The notes beneath the pieces are model-generated. The model was not told the DNA's origin, did not search any database, and saw only the letters and a program-made list of their open reading frames with translations. Of a stretch of DNA of 64,000 bases, positions 17,968 to 29,000 are shown in pieces. The translations under genes and the position numbers were made by a program. This stretch comes from Deltaproteobacteria bacterium (GTDB lineage Bacteria > Myxococcota_A > UBA9160 > UBA4427). How positions within the stretch are numbered: position 1 is the first letter of the stretch; each line of letters starts with the position of its first letter. Location of the stretch: the NCBI GenBank assembly GCA_019310385.1, contig JAFDEK010000001.1, forward strand, positions 1 through 64,000. The letters are read 5' to 3'.

Positions 17968-18849
17968 ATGCCGCCCGGCTCGCGTCAGAACCCGATTCCT
18001 GGTAAACACGCACTGCAAACTTCCTCGGAGAGGCTTCGCTTGAGTACGTCGACATCCTGTTTCGGGATCTGGATACGTCGCTCCATCGCTGCCGGGTCAG
18101 CTCTACTCTTCGCCGCTCTCTGCGTGGCCCCGTCCGGGTTGCTGGCGGCCGACGACCTCGAGAAGGTCCTCGCAGCCGAGGAGAAGACCACCACGGCCTC
18201 GGCCGAGTCGCAGAAGCGAATCGACAAGGTCGTAGACGATACGGACCGTCTCGTCACCGACTATCGATCGGCACTCACCCAGATCGACTCCCTGCGCACC
18301 TACAACGCTCAGCTCGACAAGCTCGTGGCTTTCCAGGAGGCCGAGCAGGGCTCCCTGCGCGAGCAGATCGAGAACGTCACGGTAATCGGGCGCCAGGTGA
18401 CCCCGCTCATGCTGCGGATGATCGACGCACTCGGGACTTTCGTCGAGCTGGACGTCCCGGTGCGCATCGAGGAGCGCCGCAAGCGGGTGACCGAGCTGCA
18501 AGAGCTGGTCGATCGCGCCGACGTCACCGACGCCGAGAAGTATCGTCGCATCCTCGAGGCCTACCAGATCGAGAACGAGTACGGACGCACCGTCGAGGCT
18601 TACCAGGGCGAGCTTACTACCGGGGGCAACGTGCGCACCGTGGACTTCTTGAGCTTCGGCCGCGTGGTCTTGATCTACATGACCCTCGACGGCGAGCAGT
18701 TGGGTCGCTGGAACCAGCAGACCCGCGCCTGGGAGGAGCTACCCAGCCAATACCGCAGTGAAGTCAGAAAGGGCATGCGTATGGCGCGCAAGCAGATGGC
18801 GCCAGACCTCGTACGCCTCCCGGTCCCCGCCCCCGTGGAGGCCAGGTAG
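17968..18849 (+). CDS. DUF3450 family protein of the TonB2-type energy-transduction operon
   Basis: Coiled coil plus QVTPLMLRMIDALGTFVELDVPVRIEERRKRV and EAYQIENEYGRTVEAYQG, typical DUF3450; start may be internal. Confidence 0.85.
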   Translation: MPPGSRQNPIPGKHALQTSSERLRLSTSTSCFGIWIRRSIAAGSALLFAALCVAPSGLLAADDLEKVLAAEEKTTTASAESQKRIDKVVDDTDRLVTDYRSALTQIDSLRTYNAQLDKLVAFQEAEQGSLREQIENVTVIGRQVTPLMLRMIDALGTFVELDVPVRIEERRKRVTELQELVDRADVTDAEKYRRILEAYQIENEYGRTVEAYQGELTTGGNVRTVDFLSFGRVVLIYMTLDGEQLGRWNQQTRAWEELPSQYRSEVRKGMRMARKQMAPDLVRLPVPAPVEAR

Positions 18850-20256
18850 ATGCTGCGAAGAACGCGAACGATCTTCCCGCTGATCTGCCTGTGCGTCGCC
18901 CTGGGCCTGCCCGCCTTGCCGGCCGGAGCCCAGGAGGCCGAAATCAAAGCCTCCTCCCTCTCCGAGCTGCTCAAGATGGTGCAGGAGGGCTGGCGCAGCG
19001 AGCAGCGCAGCAACAAGAAGCGCGAGGCGGAGTTCAAGGCGGCGAAGCAGGAGCAGGCGCGCCTGTTGCAGGAAGCCCGAGCCACCCAGGCCTCCGAGGA
19101 GCAGCGCAGCGAGAACCTCGAGCGCTCATTCGAGGACAACGAGCTTCGCCTGGCCGAGCTGGAAGAGCTCCTTGCCAGTCGCCTGGGCAACCTCGGTGAG
19201 CTCTTCGGCGTGGTGCGCCAGGTCGCCGGCGACACCTCCGGCCAGGTCGAGAACTCCCTGATCAGCTCCCAGGTTTCGGGCCGCGAGGAGTTCCTCGGCC
19301 GGCTCGGCCAGAGCAAGGCGCTTCCCTCCATCGAGAGTCTCGAGCGCCTGTGGGCGGTCCTCCTCGAAGAGATGACCGAGTCGAGCAAGGTGACGCGTTA
19401 CACGGCGCCGGTCATCTCCGTCGACGGCTCGGAGAGCGAGCGGCAGGTGACCCGCGTGGGGGTCTTCAACGCCGTGGCGGACGGCGCCTATCTCAAGTGG
19501 AGTCCCGAGCGAGGGCGTCTGGCCGAGCTGGGCCGGCAGCCGGCTGCCAAGTATCTCGACACCACGGCGGAGCTCGAGAGCGCCACCGGGGGCTTCGTGA
19601 ACTTCGCCCTCGATCCCGCCCGGGGCGCCATTCTCGCGCTCCTCATCCAGGCGCCCAGCTTCCAGGAGCGCATCGAGTTCGGCGGCGTGGTCGGCTACAC
19701 GATCATCGTCCTCGGCGCCTTGACCCTCCTGCTCGGGATGGTGCGCATGCTCGCCCTCGTATGGGTCTCCACGCGAGTCAAGCTCCAGCGCCGCAATCCG
19801 GGTGAGCCGGGCGCCAATCCCCTGGGCCGCGTGCTCGCCATCTATGCCGACGGCCGCTCCCTCGATACGGAGGCTCTCGAGCTCAAGATGGAGGAGCAGA
19901 TCCTCCACGAGTCCACGAAGCTCGAGCGTTTTCTGTGGATGATCAAGGTGGTCGCCGCGGTCGCGCCCCTCATGGGGCTCCTCGGCACGGTCACCGGCAT
20001 GATCCGCACCTTCCAGGCCATCACCCTCTTCGGCACCGGCGACCCCAAGATGATGGCCGGTGGCATCTCCGAGGCCCTGGTGACCACCATGCTGGGGCTC
20101 TGCGCCGCAATTCCGCTGGTGCTCCTGCACTCCTGGCTCAGCAGCCTGAGCAAGGGCGTAATCGACGTACTCGAGGAGCAGAGCGCCGGCCTCATGGCCA
20201 AGCAGGTCGAGCGGGAGACGGCCGGGCGGGGGGCGGAGGGGGCCGACGGTGGCTGA
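18850..20256 (+). CDS. Large MotA/TolQ/ExbB proton channel protein (TtpC-like)
   Basis: Signal peptide, periplasmic coiled coil, then TolQ/ExbB core APLMGLLGTVTGMIRTFQAITLFGTGDPKMMAGGISEALVTTMLGL. Confidence 0.88.
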   Translation: MLRRTRTIFPLICLCVALGLPALPAGAQEAEIKASSLSELLKMVQEGWRSEQRSNKKREAEFKAAKQEQARLLQEARATQASEEQRSENLERSFEDNELRLAELEELLASRLGNLGELFGVVRQVAGDTSGQVENSLISSQVSGREEFLGRLGQSKALPSIESLERLWAVLLEEMTESSKVTRYTAPVISVDGSESERQVTRVGVFNAVADGAYLKWSPERGRLAELGRQPAAKYLDTTAELESATGGFVNFALDPARGAILALLIQAPSFQERIEFGGVVGYTIIVLGALTLLLGMVRMLALVWVSTRVKLQRRNPGEPGANPLGRVLAIYADGRSLDTEALELKMEEQILHESTKLERFLWMIKVVAAVAPLMGLLGTVTGMIRTFQAITLFGTGDPKMMAGGISEALVTTMLGLCAAIPLVLLHSWLSSLSKGVIDVLEEQSAGLMAKQVERETAGRGAEGADGG

Positions 20257-20764
20257 GGTGCTCGAGCGCGTCGGGGACTTCATGCAGGCCGGCGGCGACG
20301 TCCTGCTGCTGATCTTCGCCATCACCATGGTGATGTGGACCCTGATCCTCGAGCGGCTCTGGTATTTCCGGATCACCCAGCCGGGCCGCACCCGCCAGGT
20401 CATCGACGAGTGGGAGGCGCGCACGGACCAGGTCTCCTGGAGCGCCCATCAAATCCGTCGCCTCCTCATCTCGGAGGAGTCCCGCCAGCTGAACCACTCC
20501 CTGCCCTTCATCAAGACCCTGGTCGCCATCTGCCCCCTCCTCGGGCTTCTGGGGACCGTGACCGGCATGATCGAGGTCTTCGACGTCATGGCGGTGGCGG
20601 GCAACGCGAATCCCCGCGCCATGGCGTCGGGAGTGTCGCGCGCGACCATCCCTACCATGGCGGGCATGGTCGCGGCCTTGTCCGGCATGTACTTCAGCAT
20701 CCAGCTCGAGCGCTTCGCGCGCCACGAGACCCAGCGGGTGGCCGACCACCTGATCCACCAGTGA
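20249..20764 (+). CDS. exbB: MotA/TolQ/ExbB proton channel protein (ExbB2-like)
   Basis: CPLLGLLGTVTGMIEVFDVMAVAGNANPRAMASGVSRATIPTMAGM. Confidence 0.9.
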   Translation: MAEVLERVGDFMQAGGDVLLLIFAITMVMWTLILERLWYFRITQPGRTRQVIDEWEARTDQVSWSAHQIRRLLISEESRQLNHSLPFIKTLVAICPLLGLLGTVTGMIEVFDVMAVAGNANPRAMASGVSRATIPTMAGMVAALSGMYFSIQLERFARHETQRVADHLIHQ

Positions 20765-20771
20765 GGCCACC

Positions 20772-21176
20772 ATGCGGAGCCGACGCAATCGAAACGACGA
20801 TGAGGCGGAGATCAATCTCACGCCCATGCTCGACGTCGTCTTCATCATGCTGATCTTCTTCATCGTGACGGCCTCCTTCGTGAAGGAGGCGGGAATCGAG
20901 GTGAACCGACCGGATGCCGCGACCGCCGAGCGCAAGGAGCGCGGCAACATCCTCGTGGCGATCACCGCCAACGACCAGATCTGGATCGACCGCCGGCAGG
21001 TCGACGTGCGAGCCGTTCGAGCCAACATCGAGCGGCTGCATGCGGAGAATCCCCAGGGCGCGGTGGTGATCCAGGCGGACAAGAACTCGAAGAACGGCCT
21101 GCTGGTCCAGGTCATGGACGCGGCGCGCCTGGCCGGCGTCTTCAGCGTCTCCATCGCGGCCCAGGTCGTGGAGTGA
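20772..21176 (+). CDS. exbD: ExbD/TolR biopolymer transport protein
   Basis: EINLTPMLDVVFIMLIFFIVTASF motif. Confidence 0.93.
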   Translation: MRSRRNRNDDEAEINLTPMLDVVFIMLIFFIVTASFVKEAGIEVNRPDAATAERKERGNILVAITANDQIWIDRRQVDVRAVRANIERLHAENPQGAVVIQADKNSKNGLLVQVMDAARLAGVFSVSIAAQVVE

Positions 21177-21183
21177 GTCCACC

Positions 21184-21798
21184 ATGGCCCTGCGCTACAC
21201 CATCACGACGGGCCTGGCTCTGGCGATCACCTTCGGCCTCTTCTTCCTGATGCAGTACCTGATTTCCATGCAGGCCGGGAAAATCGAGGAGGCGCCCGGA
21301 GGCAGGGTGATCGACTTCGTGCGCCTCAAGCGTGAGAGCGCGCTGGAGCTGCGCAAGCGCAAGCTGCCCGAGAAGGTCGAGCCCGAGAAGCCGCCGCCGC
21401 CGCCCGACTTCGACATGAGCAACGCGCCCAAGCCCAGCAGCTCGGACCTGGCGGTCGCGGTTCCCTCCCTGGACACCGCATTTGCCCTCAGCGGCGAGCT
21501 CAACCTCGGCGCCGCGCCCTCGGACACCGACGCGACCCCCATGGTGCGCGTGCAGCCCACCTACCCGCCGCGGGCACTGGAGCGCGGCATCGAGGGGTGG
21601 GTGATCGTGGAGTTCACCATTACGCCGCAGGGAACGGTTGCAGACCCCAGCGTGATCGAGGCTGAGCCGGGCTCCATGTTCAACCGCGCGGCCCTGCGGG
21701 CCATTCGCAAGTGGAAGTACAAGCCGAAGATCGTGGACGGCAATGCGGTGGCGCGCCCTGGGATCCGCACCCGTCTGACCTTCGAGATCAACGAATGA
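21184..21798 (+). CDS. tonB: TonB family energy transducer
   Basis: Single N-terminal TM, Pro-rich spacer KVEPEKPPPPPDF, C-term QPTYPPRALERGIEGWVIVEFTITPQGTV. Confidence 0.92.
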   Translation: MALRYTITTGLALAITFGLFFLMQYLISMQAGKIEEAPGGRVIDFVRLKRESALELRKRKLPEKVEPEKPPPPPDFDMSNAPKPSSSDLAVAVPSLDTAFALSGELNLGAAPSDTDATPMVRVQPTYPPRALERGIEGWVIVEFTITPQGTVADPSVIEAEPGSMFNRAALRAIRKWKYKPKIVDGNAVARPGIRTRLTFEINE

Positions 21799-23090
21799 GC
21801 AGAAGACCTCACTCGCCGAAGCGGAGCGCAGAGCAAGGCCGCGCCGGATCGAGCGCGGGAGCGTTGTTCTTGCTTCTCTGTCTGCTGCTCGGTCTCCTGC
21901 CGGGCGTCGCGGGCGCCGCCGAAAAGGGCGAGGACAAGCAGAAGACCAAGAAGAACTACACCGTCTCGCCGCCGGTCTTCAAGCGCCTCGACGCAGCCCA
22001 GCAGCTCCTGGCTGAAGACGACTACGCGGGCGCCCTCGCCCAGCTCGATGCCCTGGGAAAGAAGAAGCTCAACCCCCACGAACAGGCGCTCATGTGGCAG
22101 ATCTACGGCTACACCCAGTCGAGCCAGGAGCGCTATGGGGAGGCCATCAAGAGCTTCGAGAAGTGCATTGCCGAAGACGCCCTCCCCGCGTCCACCGAGG
22201 CCACCATACGCTACAACCTGGGCCAGCTCTACATGGCCGAAGAGCGCTTCGAGGACGCGTCGAAGATTCTCGAGACCTGGCTGGCCGGCGCCGAGAACCC
22301 TGCTCCGAGTGCCTACTACCTCATCGCCATCGCGTATACCCAGCAGGATCGCTACGAGAAGGCCCTGTCCTTCGTCGAGCAGGCGCTCGCCAAAGCGAAG
22401 GTGCCCAACGAGTCCTGGCTGCAGCTCGCCCTCTCGCTCTACTTCCAGCTCGAGCGCTGGACCGAGGTTGCCGAGACCCTCGAGGTGCTGGTGACCCATT
22501 TTCCCAAGGCGAGCTACTGGAAACAGCTGACCAGCGCCTACGCGTCCCTGGGCAAAGAGCGCAAGTCCCTGGCCGCGCTGGAGCTCGCCTACGCCCAGGG
22601 CTTCCTCGTGAAGGAATCCGAGCTCGAGAACCTCGCGCACATGTATCTCTATCACGAGGTCCCCTACAAGGCCGCCCGGGTGGTCGAGAAGGCCCTCGAG
22701 GAGAAGCGGATTCCCGAAGACGAGCAATCCTGGGAGCTGCTCGCGAACAGCTGGCTCCACGCGCGGGAGTACGAGCGCGCGCTCGATCCGCTGGAGCGGG
22801 CCGCCTCCCTCTCCGAGGACGGCGACGTCTACATCAAGCTCGCACAGCTCCATCTCCAGCAACAGCGCTGGTCCGCCGCGCGCAAGGCCCTCGAGGCGGC
22901 GCTCGCCAAGGGCGAGCTCGAGGATCCTGGGGGCGCCCTCATTCTCGCCGGGATCACCAGCCTCAACGAGAAGCGCTACGCCGAAGCCAAGCGCTCCTTC
23001 ACGAAGGCCAAGAAGTACGAGAAGAACCGGAAGGCCGCGAGCGACTGGCTCGAGCACGTCGAGCGCGAGATCGCCAAAAACGAGAGCTGA
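21795..23090 (+). CDS. Tetratricopeptide repeat protein
   Basis: ATGA overlap with tonB; signal peptide and TPR-like helices; typical last gene of TonB2/TtpC operons. Confidence 0.85.
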   Translation: MSRRPHSPKRSAEQGRAGSSAGALFLLLCLLLGLLPGVAGAAEKGEDKQKTKKNYTVSPPVFKRLDAAQQLLAEDDYAGALAQLDALGKKKLNPHEQALMWQIYGYTQSSQERYGEAIKSFEKCIAEDALPASTEATIRYNLGQLYMAEERFEDASKILETWLAGAENPAPSAYYLIAIAYTQQDRYEKALSFVEQALAKAKVPNESWLQLALSLYFQLERWTEVAETLEVLVTHFPKASYWKQLTSAYASLGKERKSLAALELAYAQGFLVKESELENLAHMYLYHEVPYKAARVVEKALEEKRIPEDEQSWELLANSWLHAREYERALDPLERAASLSEDGDVYIKLAQLHLQQQRWSAARKALEAALAKGELEDPGGALILAGITSLNEKRYAEAKRSFTKAKKYEKNRKAASDWLEHVEREIAKNES

Positions 23091-23168
23091 AGCCTCGCCA
23101 CGGCGATCCCCGAGATTGCCCGGTAGAATGGACTCCTCCCCAGCGAGGGCTTGGAGCCCAGGGCGAGG

Positions 23169-24329
23169 ATGCGGATGACACTCGCGGCCAGCACCCGGTA
23201 CCTGCGCGACTACGTCGCGATCCCTTCGGTGAACCCCATGGGCCGCAGCGATCTCTCTGCTGATATCGCCGGCGAGGCGCGCTATGCCGGCCAGCTACGC
23301 GAGCAGCTACGCGGGCTCGGCCTCGACGCCGAGCTCGTGGGCGATCCGGCGCGCCCCAGCGTCGTAGCCGAAGTCCGGGCCGCCAAGGGCTCCCCGTCTC
23401 TGCTCGTCGCCTCCCATCTCGACACGGTGCCCGTCGACGACATGGAGATCGATCCCTTCGACCCGCGCATCGACGGAGATCGCCTCTACGGCCGGGGAGC
23501 CTGTGACACCAAGGCGGGAATGGCGGCTCTCGTCGCCGCGCTCGAACGGGTCCTCGCCGCCGGTCGCCTGCGGCGCAATGTCGTGGTGGTCGGCGAAGCG
23601 GACGAGGAGTATGCGAGCGTCGGCGTGCGGGACGTGATGCAGCACCTGGGCAGCAAGGGGCGGCCCGACTGGGTGCTCGCCACCGAGCCCACCGACCTGC
23701 GCCCGGTTACCCGACACAAGGGGATCGCGGTTGCGCGCCTGGTCGCACACGGCGAGGCCTGTCACAGCTCCAACCCCGGCGAGGGAAGCAACGCGATCGT
23801 GACCCTGTCCCGAGCCGTCCTCGCCATGGACGAGCTCAACCGGGATCTCGCAGGGCACGCGGACCCCCGGCTCGGGCCCGGAACCCTCTCGGTCAACGTC
23901 GCGGGCGGCGGTCAGGCGCTCAATATTGTTCCCAACGAAGCCTGGCTGCTCCTCGATCGCCGGCTGCTCCCGGGAGAGGACGGCGAAACCCTGCGCAAGG
24001 AGCTGGAGGCCTCCCTCGCGGCCCACGGACTCACACGGGTCGACATCGCCGCATGCAGCGTCGCCAAGGGGCCCCTGGGCACTCCCGACGATCACCCGCT
24101 GCTGCGCAGCTGCCAGGACGCTCTCGCTCGCTGCGGCCTGTCGACCGAGCCCGCCACCGCGGCCTTCGCAACCGACGCCGGAGTACTCGAGTCGGAGGAG
24201 TCGCTGCCGGGTATCGTCATGGGGCCCGGCTCCATCGCCCAGGCCCATACCGCACGCGAATTCGTCGATCTACGGCAGGTCGAGAAGATGACCGAGTTCT
24301 TCGTCCAGCTCCTGGAGAGACCGGCGTGA
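23169..24329 (+). CDS. M20 family metallopeptidase (ArgE/DapE-like)
   Basis: LLVASHLDTVPVDD, GRGACDTKAGMAAL, GEADEEYAS, GPGSIAQAHTAREFVDL metal-binding motifs. Confidence 0.9.
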   Translation: MRMTLAASTRYLRDYVAIPSVNPMGRSDLSADIAGEARYAGQLREQLRGLGLDAELVGDPARPSVVAEVRAAKGSPSLLVASHLDTVPVDDMEIDPFDPRIDGDRLYGRGACDTKAGMAALVAALERVLAAGRLRRNVVVVGEADEEYASVGVRDVMQHLGSKGRPDWVLATEPTDLRPVTRHKGIAVARLVAHGEACHSSNPGEGSNAIVTLSRAVLAMDELNRDLAGHADPRLGPGTLSVNVAGGGQALNIVPNEAWLLLDRRLLPGEDGETLRKELEASLAAHGLTRVDIAACSVAKGPLGTPDDHPLLRSCQDALARCGLSTEPATAAFATDAGVLESEESLPGIVMGPGSIAQAHTAREFVDLRQVEKMTEFFVQLLERPA

Positions 24330-24386
24330 CGCGGTAGGGTTCTCTGAAAGCGCGGCGAGGGCGCCGGTAGGACGGGAGGGAACAGG

Positions 24387-24953
24387 GTGGCAGCGAGCTT
24401 CGTACTGACGATCAGCGGACGGGATCGGCCCGGCGTGGTAGAGGCTGTTGCCGACGCCGTCACCCGCTGCGGCGCAAGCTGGCAGGAGAGCCGGATGGCG
24501 CGCCTCGCCGACCGCTTCAGCGGCATCGTACAGGTGAGCGTTCCGGACGATTCCGTCGACGCGCTGAAGGGGGCCCTCGAGGAGCTGCGCAACGACGAGC
24601 TCGAGCTCGCCCTCGAGGTCACCCGACCCGAGTATGTGAGCGACGACTATGTCAGCTTCGTTCTCGAGCTGGTGGGCCAGGATCACACCGGGATCGTTCG
24701 GGAGATCTCCGCCGCCCTCGCAACCCACGGCGCCAACGTCATCGAGCTGATCACGACCTGCACCAGCGCGCCCATGTCGGGCGAGATGCTCTTCAGCGCC
24801 AGCGCGCGGCTGCGCTGTCCCAGGGACCTGGGCTTCGATGCCCTGCGCGAGACCTTGGAGCTCCTCGCAGACGACCTCATGGTCGACATCAACCTCGAAG
24901 AGAATCCAAGCCCGGAAACGAGCCTCGCCCCCCACAAGAGCCTTCAGCCCTGA
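24387..24953 (+). CDS. Glycine cleavage system transcriptional repressor-like (tandem ACT domains)
   Basis: Two ACT domains (FVLTISGRDRPGVVEAVADAV; FVLELVGQDHTGIVREISAAL). Confidence 0.85.
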   Translation: MAASFVLTISGRDRPGVVEAVADAVTRCGASWQESRMARLADRFSGIVQVSVPDDSVDALKGALEELRNDELELALEVTRPEYVSDDYVSFVLELVGQDHTGIVREISAALATHGANVIELITTCTSAPMSGEMLFSASARLRCPRDLGFDALRETLELLADDLMVDINLEENPSPETSLAPHKSLQP

Positions 24954-25006
24954 CAAGAGCCTTCAGCCCTGATAAGAGCCTTCAGCCTGACAAGAGCCCT
25001 CCGTCC
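24934..25006. repeat. 19-bp tandem repeat (ACAAGAGCCTTCAGCCCTG, about 3.8 copies) spanning the GcvR-like stop codon
   Basis: Units begin 24934, 24953, 24972, 24990; two exact, others degenerate. Confidence 0.95.
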
Positions 25007-25199
25007 CCCCGGGTCGCCTCCCCAGCTCCGCTGTATGAGATTGTGGCAAAAGTCCGCATTTTTCCGAACCCATTCTTGCCTAATCGCGTACTATTACGAA
25101 AGCGTGAGCTATCAAAACTGCGGTAGGAAGGGCTGCCAGTAAGCCCAACCTGATTCGGCTGCCGCTCCAGTGACGCCCACGCCGCACTTGGAGGACGGG

Positions 25200-25859
25200 A
25201 TGCCGACGAGATCAGACCCCGAACGGGGCAGTGGTGCAACACGCGAGAAGATCCTGGATGTGGCCGAGCAGCTGATCGCCCGCCATGGGATGGAGGGGTT
25301 TCAGCTCAAGGAGGTTGCGGCCCGGGTCGGAATTCGGCCGCCTTCGATATTCGCCCACTTCAGCGGCCGGGACGCGATCGCCGAAGAGGTTTCGGATCGC
25401 CTGATGGAGCGCATCGCCGAGCAGTTCGACGATGACCACTCCGGACGTCCGAGCGAGGTGCTGTGCCGCTGGATCCGAAACGTGGTGCGCTACCTCGCGG
25501 AGAATCCCGCCCACATCCGGCTACTCCTGCGCGACATGGGCCAGGTGGGCTTTCCGCAGATCCACGAGTGCCCGGACAGCCTGGAGCTCTTCGACCAGAT
25601 CCGCACGGAGTTCGAGGCGCTGGTGAAGCGCGGCGAGAGCGAGGGGGAGTTCCGCAGCGTTCGCATCCCCGCCCTCATCGCCCAGATCCTCGGCGCCTGC
25701 ATTTCGAATCTCGTGTGGGGCGGCTGGGACGATGAGGGCAACCCCATCCCCGGCGTGTCCGTTTCGGTAATCGAACGGGAGACCCAGGAGCTCGCCCTCG
25801 GCTTCGTTCTGGCTGCAGGCTACGAGGCAGACGGACGAGCCGACACCCTGGCCTCCTGA
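25200..25859 (+). CDS. TetR family transcriptional regulator
   Basis: REKILDVAEQLIARHGMEGFQLKEVAARVGIRPPSIFAHFSGRDAI HTH. Confidence 0.9.
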   Translation: MPTRSDPERGSGATREKILDVAEQLIARHGMEGFQLKEVAARVGIRPPSIFAHFSGRDAIAEEVSDRLMERIAEQFDDDHSGRPSEVLCRWIRNVVRYLAENPAHIRLLLRDMGQVGFPQIHECPDSLELFDQIRTEFEALVKRGESEGEFRSVRIPALIAQILGACISNLVWGGWDDEGNPIPGVSVSVIERETQELALGFVLAAGYEADGRADTLAS

Positions 25860-25908
25860 GCAAGACGGGCCATCCCGCGAGGACGGCGCCATTGGAAGCG
25901 GGCACCAT

Positions 25909-25942
25909 GAAGCCGGCTCGAGCCTCGATTCGAGCCGGCTTC
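25909..25942 (+). terminator. Hairpin downstream of tetR
   Basis: GAAGCCGGCTCGA-gcctcgat-TCGAGCCGGCTTC, 13-bp perfect stem. Confidence 0.7.
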
Positions 25943-26080
25943 TTCGTGTCTTCCCCTGGCGGCGAAGGACCCCTGGCGGTGCAGGACGGGGCAGCGCGGT
26001 GACGGCTCGCACCCGCCACGGAACAGCGTACAATCTGCCTCCGGGCCGGATTTTTCCCTAGAGAGCGGCCGCAGCGACCG

Positions 26081-29000
26081 ATGCGGGGAGCGCACACGAC
26101 CGATCTGCTGAAGCTCTTGTTTCCCGCAGTGCGAGGCGGCGAACGGCAGCGCTTTCTCTTCTTCTTCTCGCTGGCCGCGATCCTGAACCTGGCCCAGACC
26201 CTGGGCCTCGTCTCCAGTGAGGCGCTCTTCCTCTCCCGTCTGGGCCCCTCCGAGCTGCCCCTGACCTTCGTGCAAGCCTCGGGCCTCACCGTCGCGGGAT
26301 CGCTGCTCTACTCGATGGTCGTCGGTCGCGCCCGCAACGATCGGCTCTACGTTGCCATGCTAGGCGGAGGAGCGCTGCTGATCGCGAGCGCCAGCTTGCT
26401 CGTCTGGCACGGCAACAGCTCCGTGCTGCGGCTGCTCTTCTGCGCCGCCTATCTCACCGAAGCGGTGCTCATCGATCTCCACTTCTGGACCTTCGCTACG
26501 GACTTCTTCGACACCTCGGCGAGCAAACGGCTCTTTCCCTACCTGGCGGTGGGCGCCAGTGTGGGCGGCATCCTGGGAGGCGTGGCAGGAGCGGCAGTGA
26601 GTGGGATCGCGACCACGGTGGCGATCGTGGGGCTTTGGTCATTGGCTCTCCTCGCGGCGGCGCTGCTGGTGGCCAGCAACGCGGGCAACCTCAAACGCTG
26701 GTCTCCCGTGGGCGCCGTGGAGGCCGACGAGAGCTCGGCAGAAGGGATGCACGGAGCGCTGCGCTTCCTCCGCCGCTCTTCCCTGGGCCGTTGGCTCGTG
26801 GTCTCCGTGGTGGGCATGGTGCTGTCCATCGTCCTGCTGCAGTACCTCTACATGGGCATCTTCGCCGAGCGCTTCCACAGCGCCGAGGCCCTCTCCGTCT
26901 TTCTGGGCAGCTATCTCGCCATTACGAACACCATCGAGATCGTGGTCGGGCGCTGGATCACGCCACGCCTCCTGCGACGCTACGGCGTCGGGCGGGCCAA
27001 TCTCGTCCATCCCATCTTGACGCTGCTCAGCTTCGCTGTGGTGGCCTTCGATCCGCGCCTCTACGCCGGCGTTCTCGCCCGCGCGAACCACGAGCTGGTC
27101 GAGAACGCCCTGTCGGGACCCATTCGGCAGCTCTCCTACAACGCCCTGCCCTTCCGCTTTCGGGGCCGCTTTCGGGCGCTGCTGGAAGGCGTCATCGTCT
27201 TCGGCGCCATGTCCCTGGCCGGTCTCGTCCTCATTGCCGCGGGCCCCCAGGCCGATCTCCGCTGGCTGTGCGCCCTCGGAGGCCTCGCGGCGCTGCTCTA
27301 TCTCACCGCCAACCTCGGCGTGCGCAGGGAGTACCTGCGAAGCCTCGTCGGCGGACTGCGCAGCGGCCGCATCGACCTCGAGAGCATTCCTTCCGGACTG
27401 GGAGCTCAGGAGATCGAGAGCCTCGCCGGCCAGTGGGAGACGCTCCTGCGCGAGGAGCCCGAGCACCCCTCTCCCGCCCTGCTGAAGCTCGCTGAGCTCT
27501 TCGTCGAGCGGGGCCACCATGACGTGGTGCGGGGAGCCATGAGCCATCGAAACCCCCATGTGCGAGGCACCTGCCTGGAGCTCCTGCTGCGCGAAGAGGC
27601 CGCGGAAGTCGACGATCTGCTCGCCGCCGGGCTGGGCGATCCGGATCCGGGCGTGAGGCTGGTTGCGGCGCGCGGGGCGGACGTGGCCGGCAATGTCTCG
27701 TGCTTGAGGCCTCGCCTCGCCGCGTGTCTGGAAGACCCCGACCCTGGCGTACGCGCCGAAGCCGCGAGACACATGGGCGAGCCCGGCCTGGACACCCTGC
27801 GCGCAATGCTGGCCCGGGGCGGCTCCCACGACGCTATCGAGGCTCTCGCGCGAATTCCCGCCTCGCTCCTCCCGCGCGCGACCGAGCGCGTTGCCGATCG
27901 CGACCCAGAGGTGCGCGCCGCGGCGCTCGCGTGCCTGGCACGCCTCGGTGCCGCGAACCTGCTGGCCGAGGCCCAGCTCTTCGAGCAGCTCCGGGACGAA
28001 GACGTGGGCGTGCGTCAATCCGCAACCCAGCTGGTCGCGAGCCTGGGCGGCGAAGTGGGGACCGCGGCCCTCGTTCACGCCCTCGACGACCCCGCACGAC
28101 AGGTGCGCCGGGCGGCCTCCGAGGCCCTGAGCTCCATGGGAGAGGAGGGCGCCCGGGCAGCCGCACAGATTCTCGACAGCCTGCGCCTGTGGACGGTGGA
28201 CGCCGCCATGAGCGCCATCGCGAGCTCGGGCAGCGCCGACTCCCGTCGCCTGCTGGAAGCGGCCTACCGCAAGCGCGTGGTCGAAGCCTGGCAGCTGCGT
28301 CTCGCCCTCGAGCTCATGATCTCCGACGAGAGCCCCGCCTCGCGAGTCCTGCACGCCGCGTTGGAGGATTCCGGCTCCCGCAGCCTCGGGATCGCCTTCC
28401 GCATTCTCGATCTGCTGGAAGACCCGGCGGTCGTGCGCAGCGTGCGCAAGGTTCTGCTCGGCGGGGCCTCGCGCAGCAAGGGCGACGCCCTCGAGGTGCT
28501 CAGCCATCTCGGCGACCGCGAAAGCTCGGAGCTGCTCGCCCTCCTCCTCGAAGACATCCCCGTCGACGACAGCATCGGCCTCGTCCGGCGCTTCCTGCCC
28601 CAGCCCATGCTCGGCGGGAGCGAGCTCATCGAGATCGCGGAGCGCTCGCCGGATCGCTGGCTTCGCGCGGCCGCTCGCGCCTACCGCAAGAGCCGCGCGG
28701 CCCCGGCGGAGCACGTCGGCACCGAGGACTACGAAGATCACGAAGACACCCTCCTCGCACAGGAGATCCGCACCATGGAGAGACTACTGGCCCTGCGCAA
28801 AGTCCCCTTCTTCGCACAGCTCAGCTTCGAGCAGCTCGACGCGATCCATCGCTTCATGCGCGAAGTCGACTATCTCGAAGGTGAGATCATCGTGCGGGAG
28901 GGAGAGGTGGGCAGCGAGCTCTACGTTCTGCTCGACGGCGAGGTGGGATTCTTCAAGAGCCACGGAAGCCTCAACCAGCGTCACCTGGGAAGCGCCGAGG

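Noticed and set aside
26639-28741. 700-aa minus ORF opposite the HEAT/cNBD gene
   Set aside because: Antisense shadow; the plus-strand protein has clear TM, HEAT and cNBD motifs.
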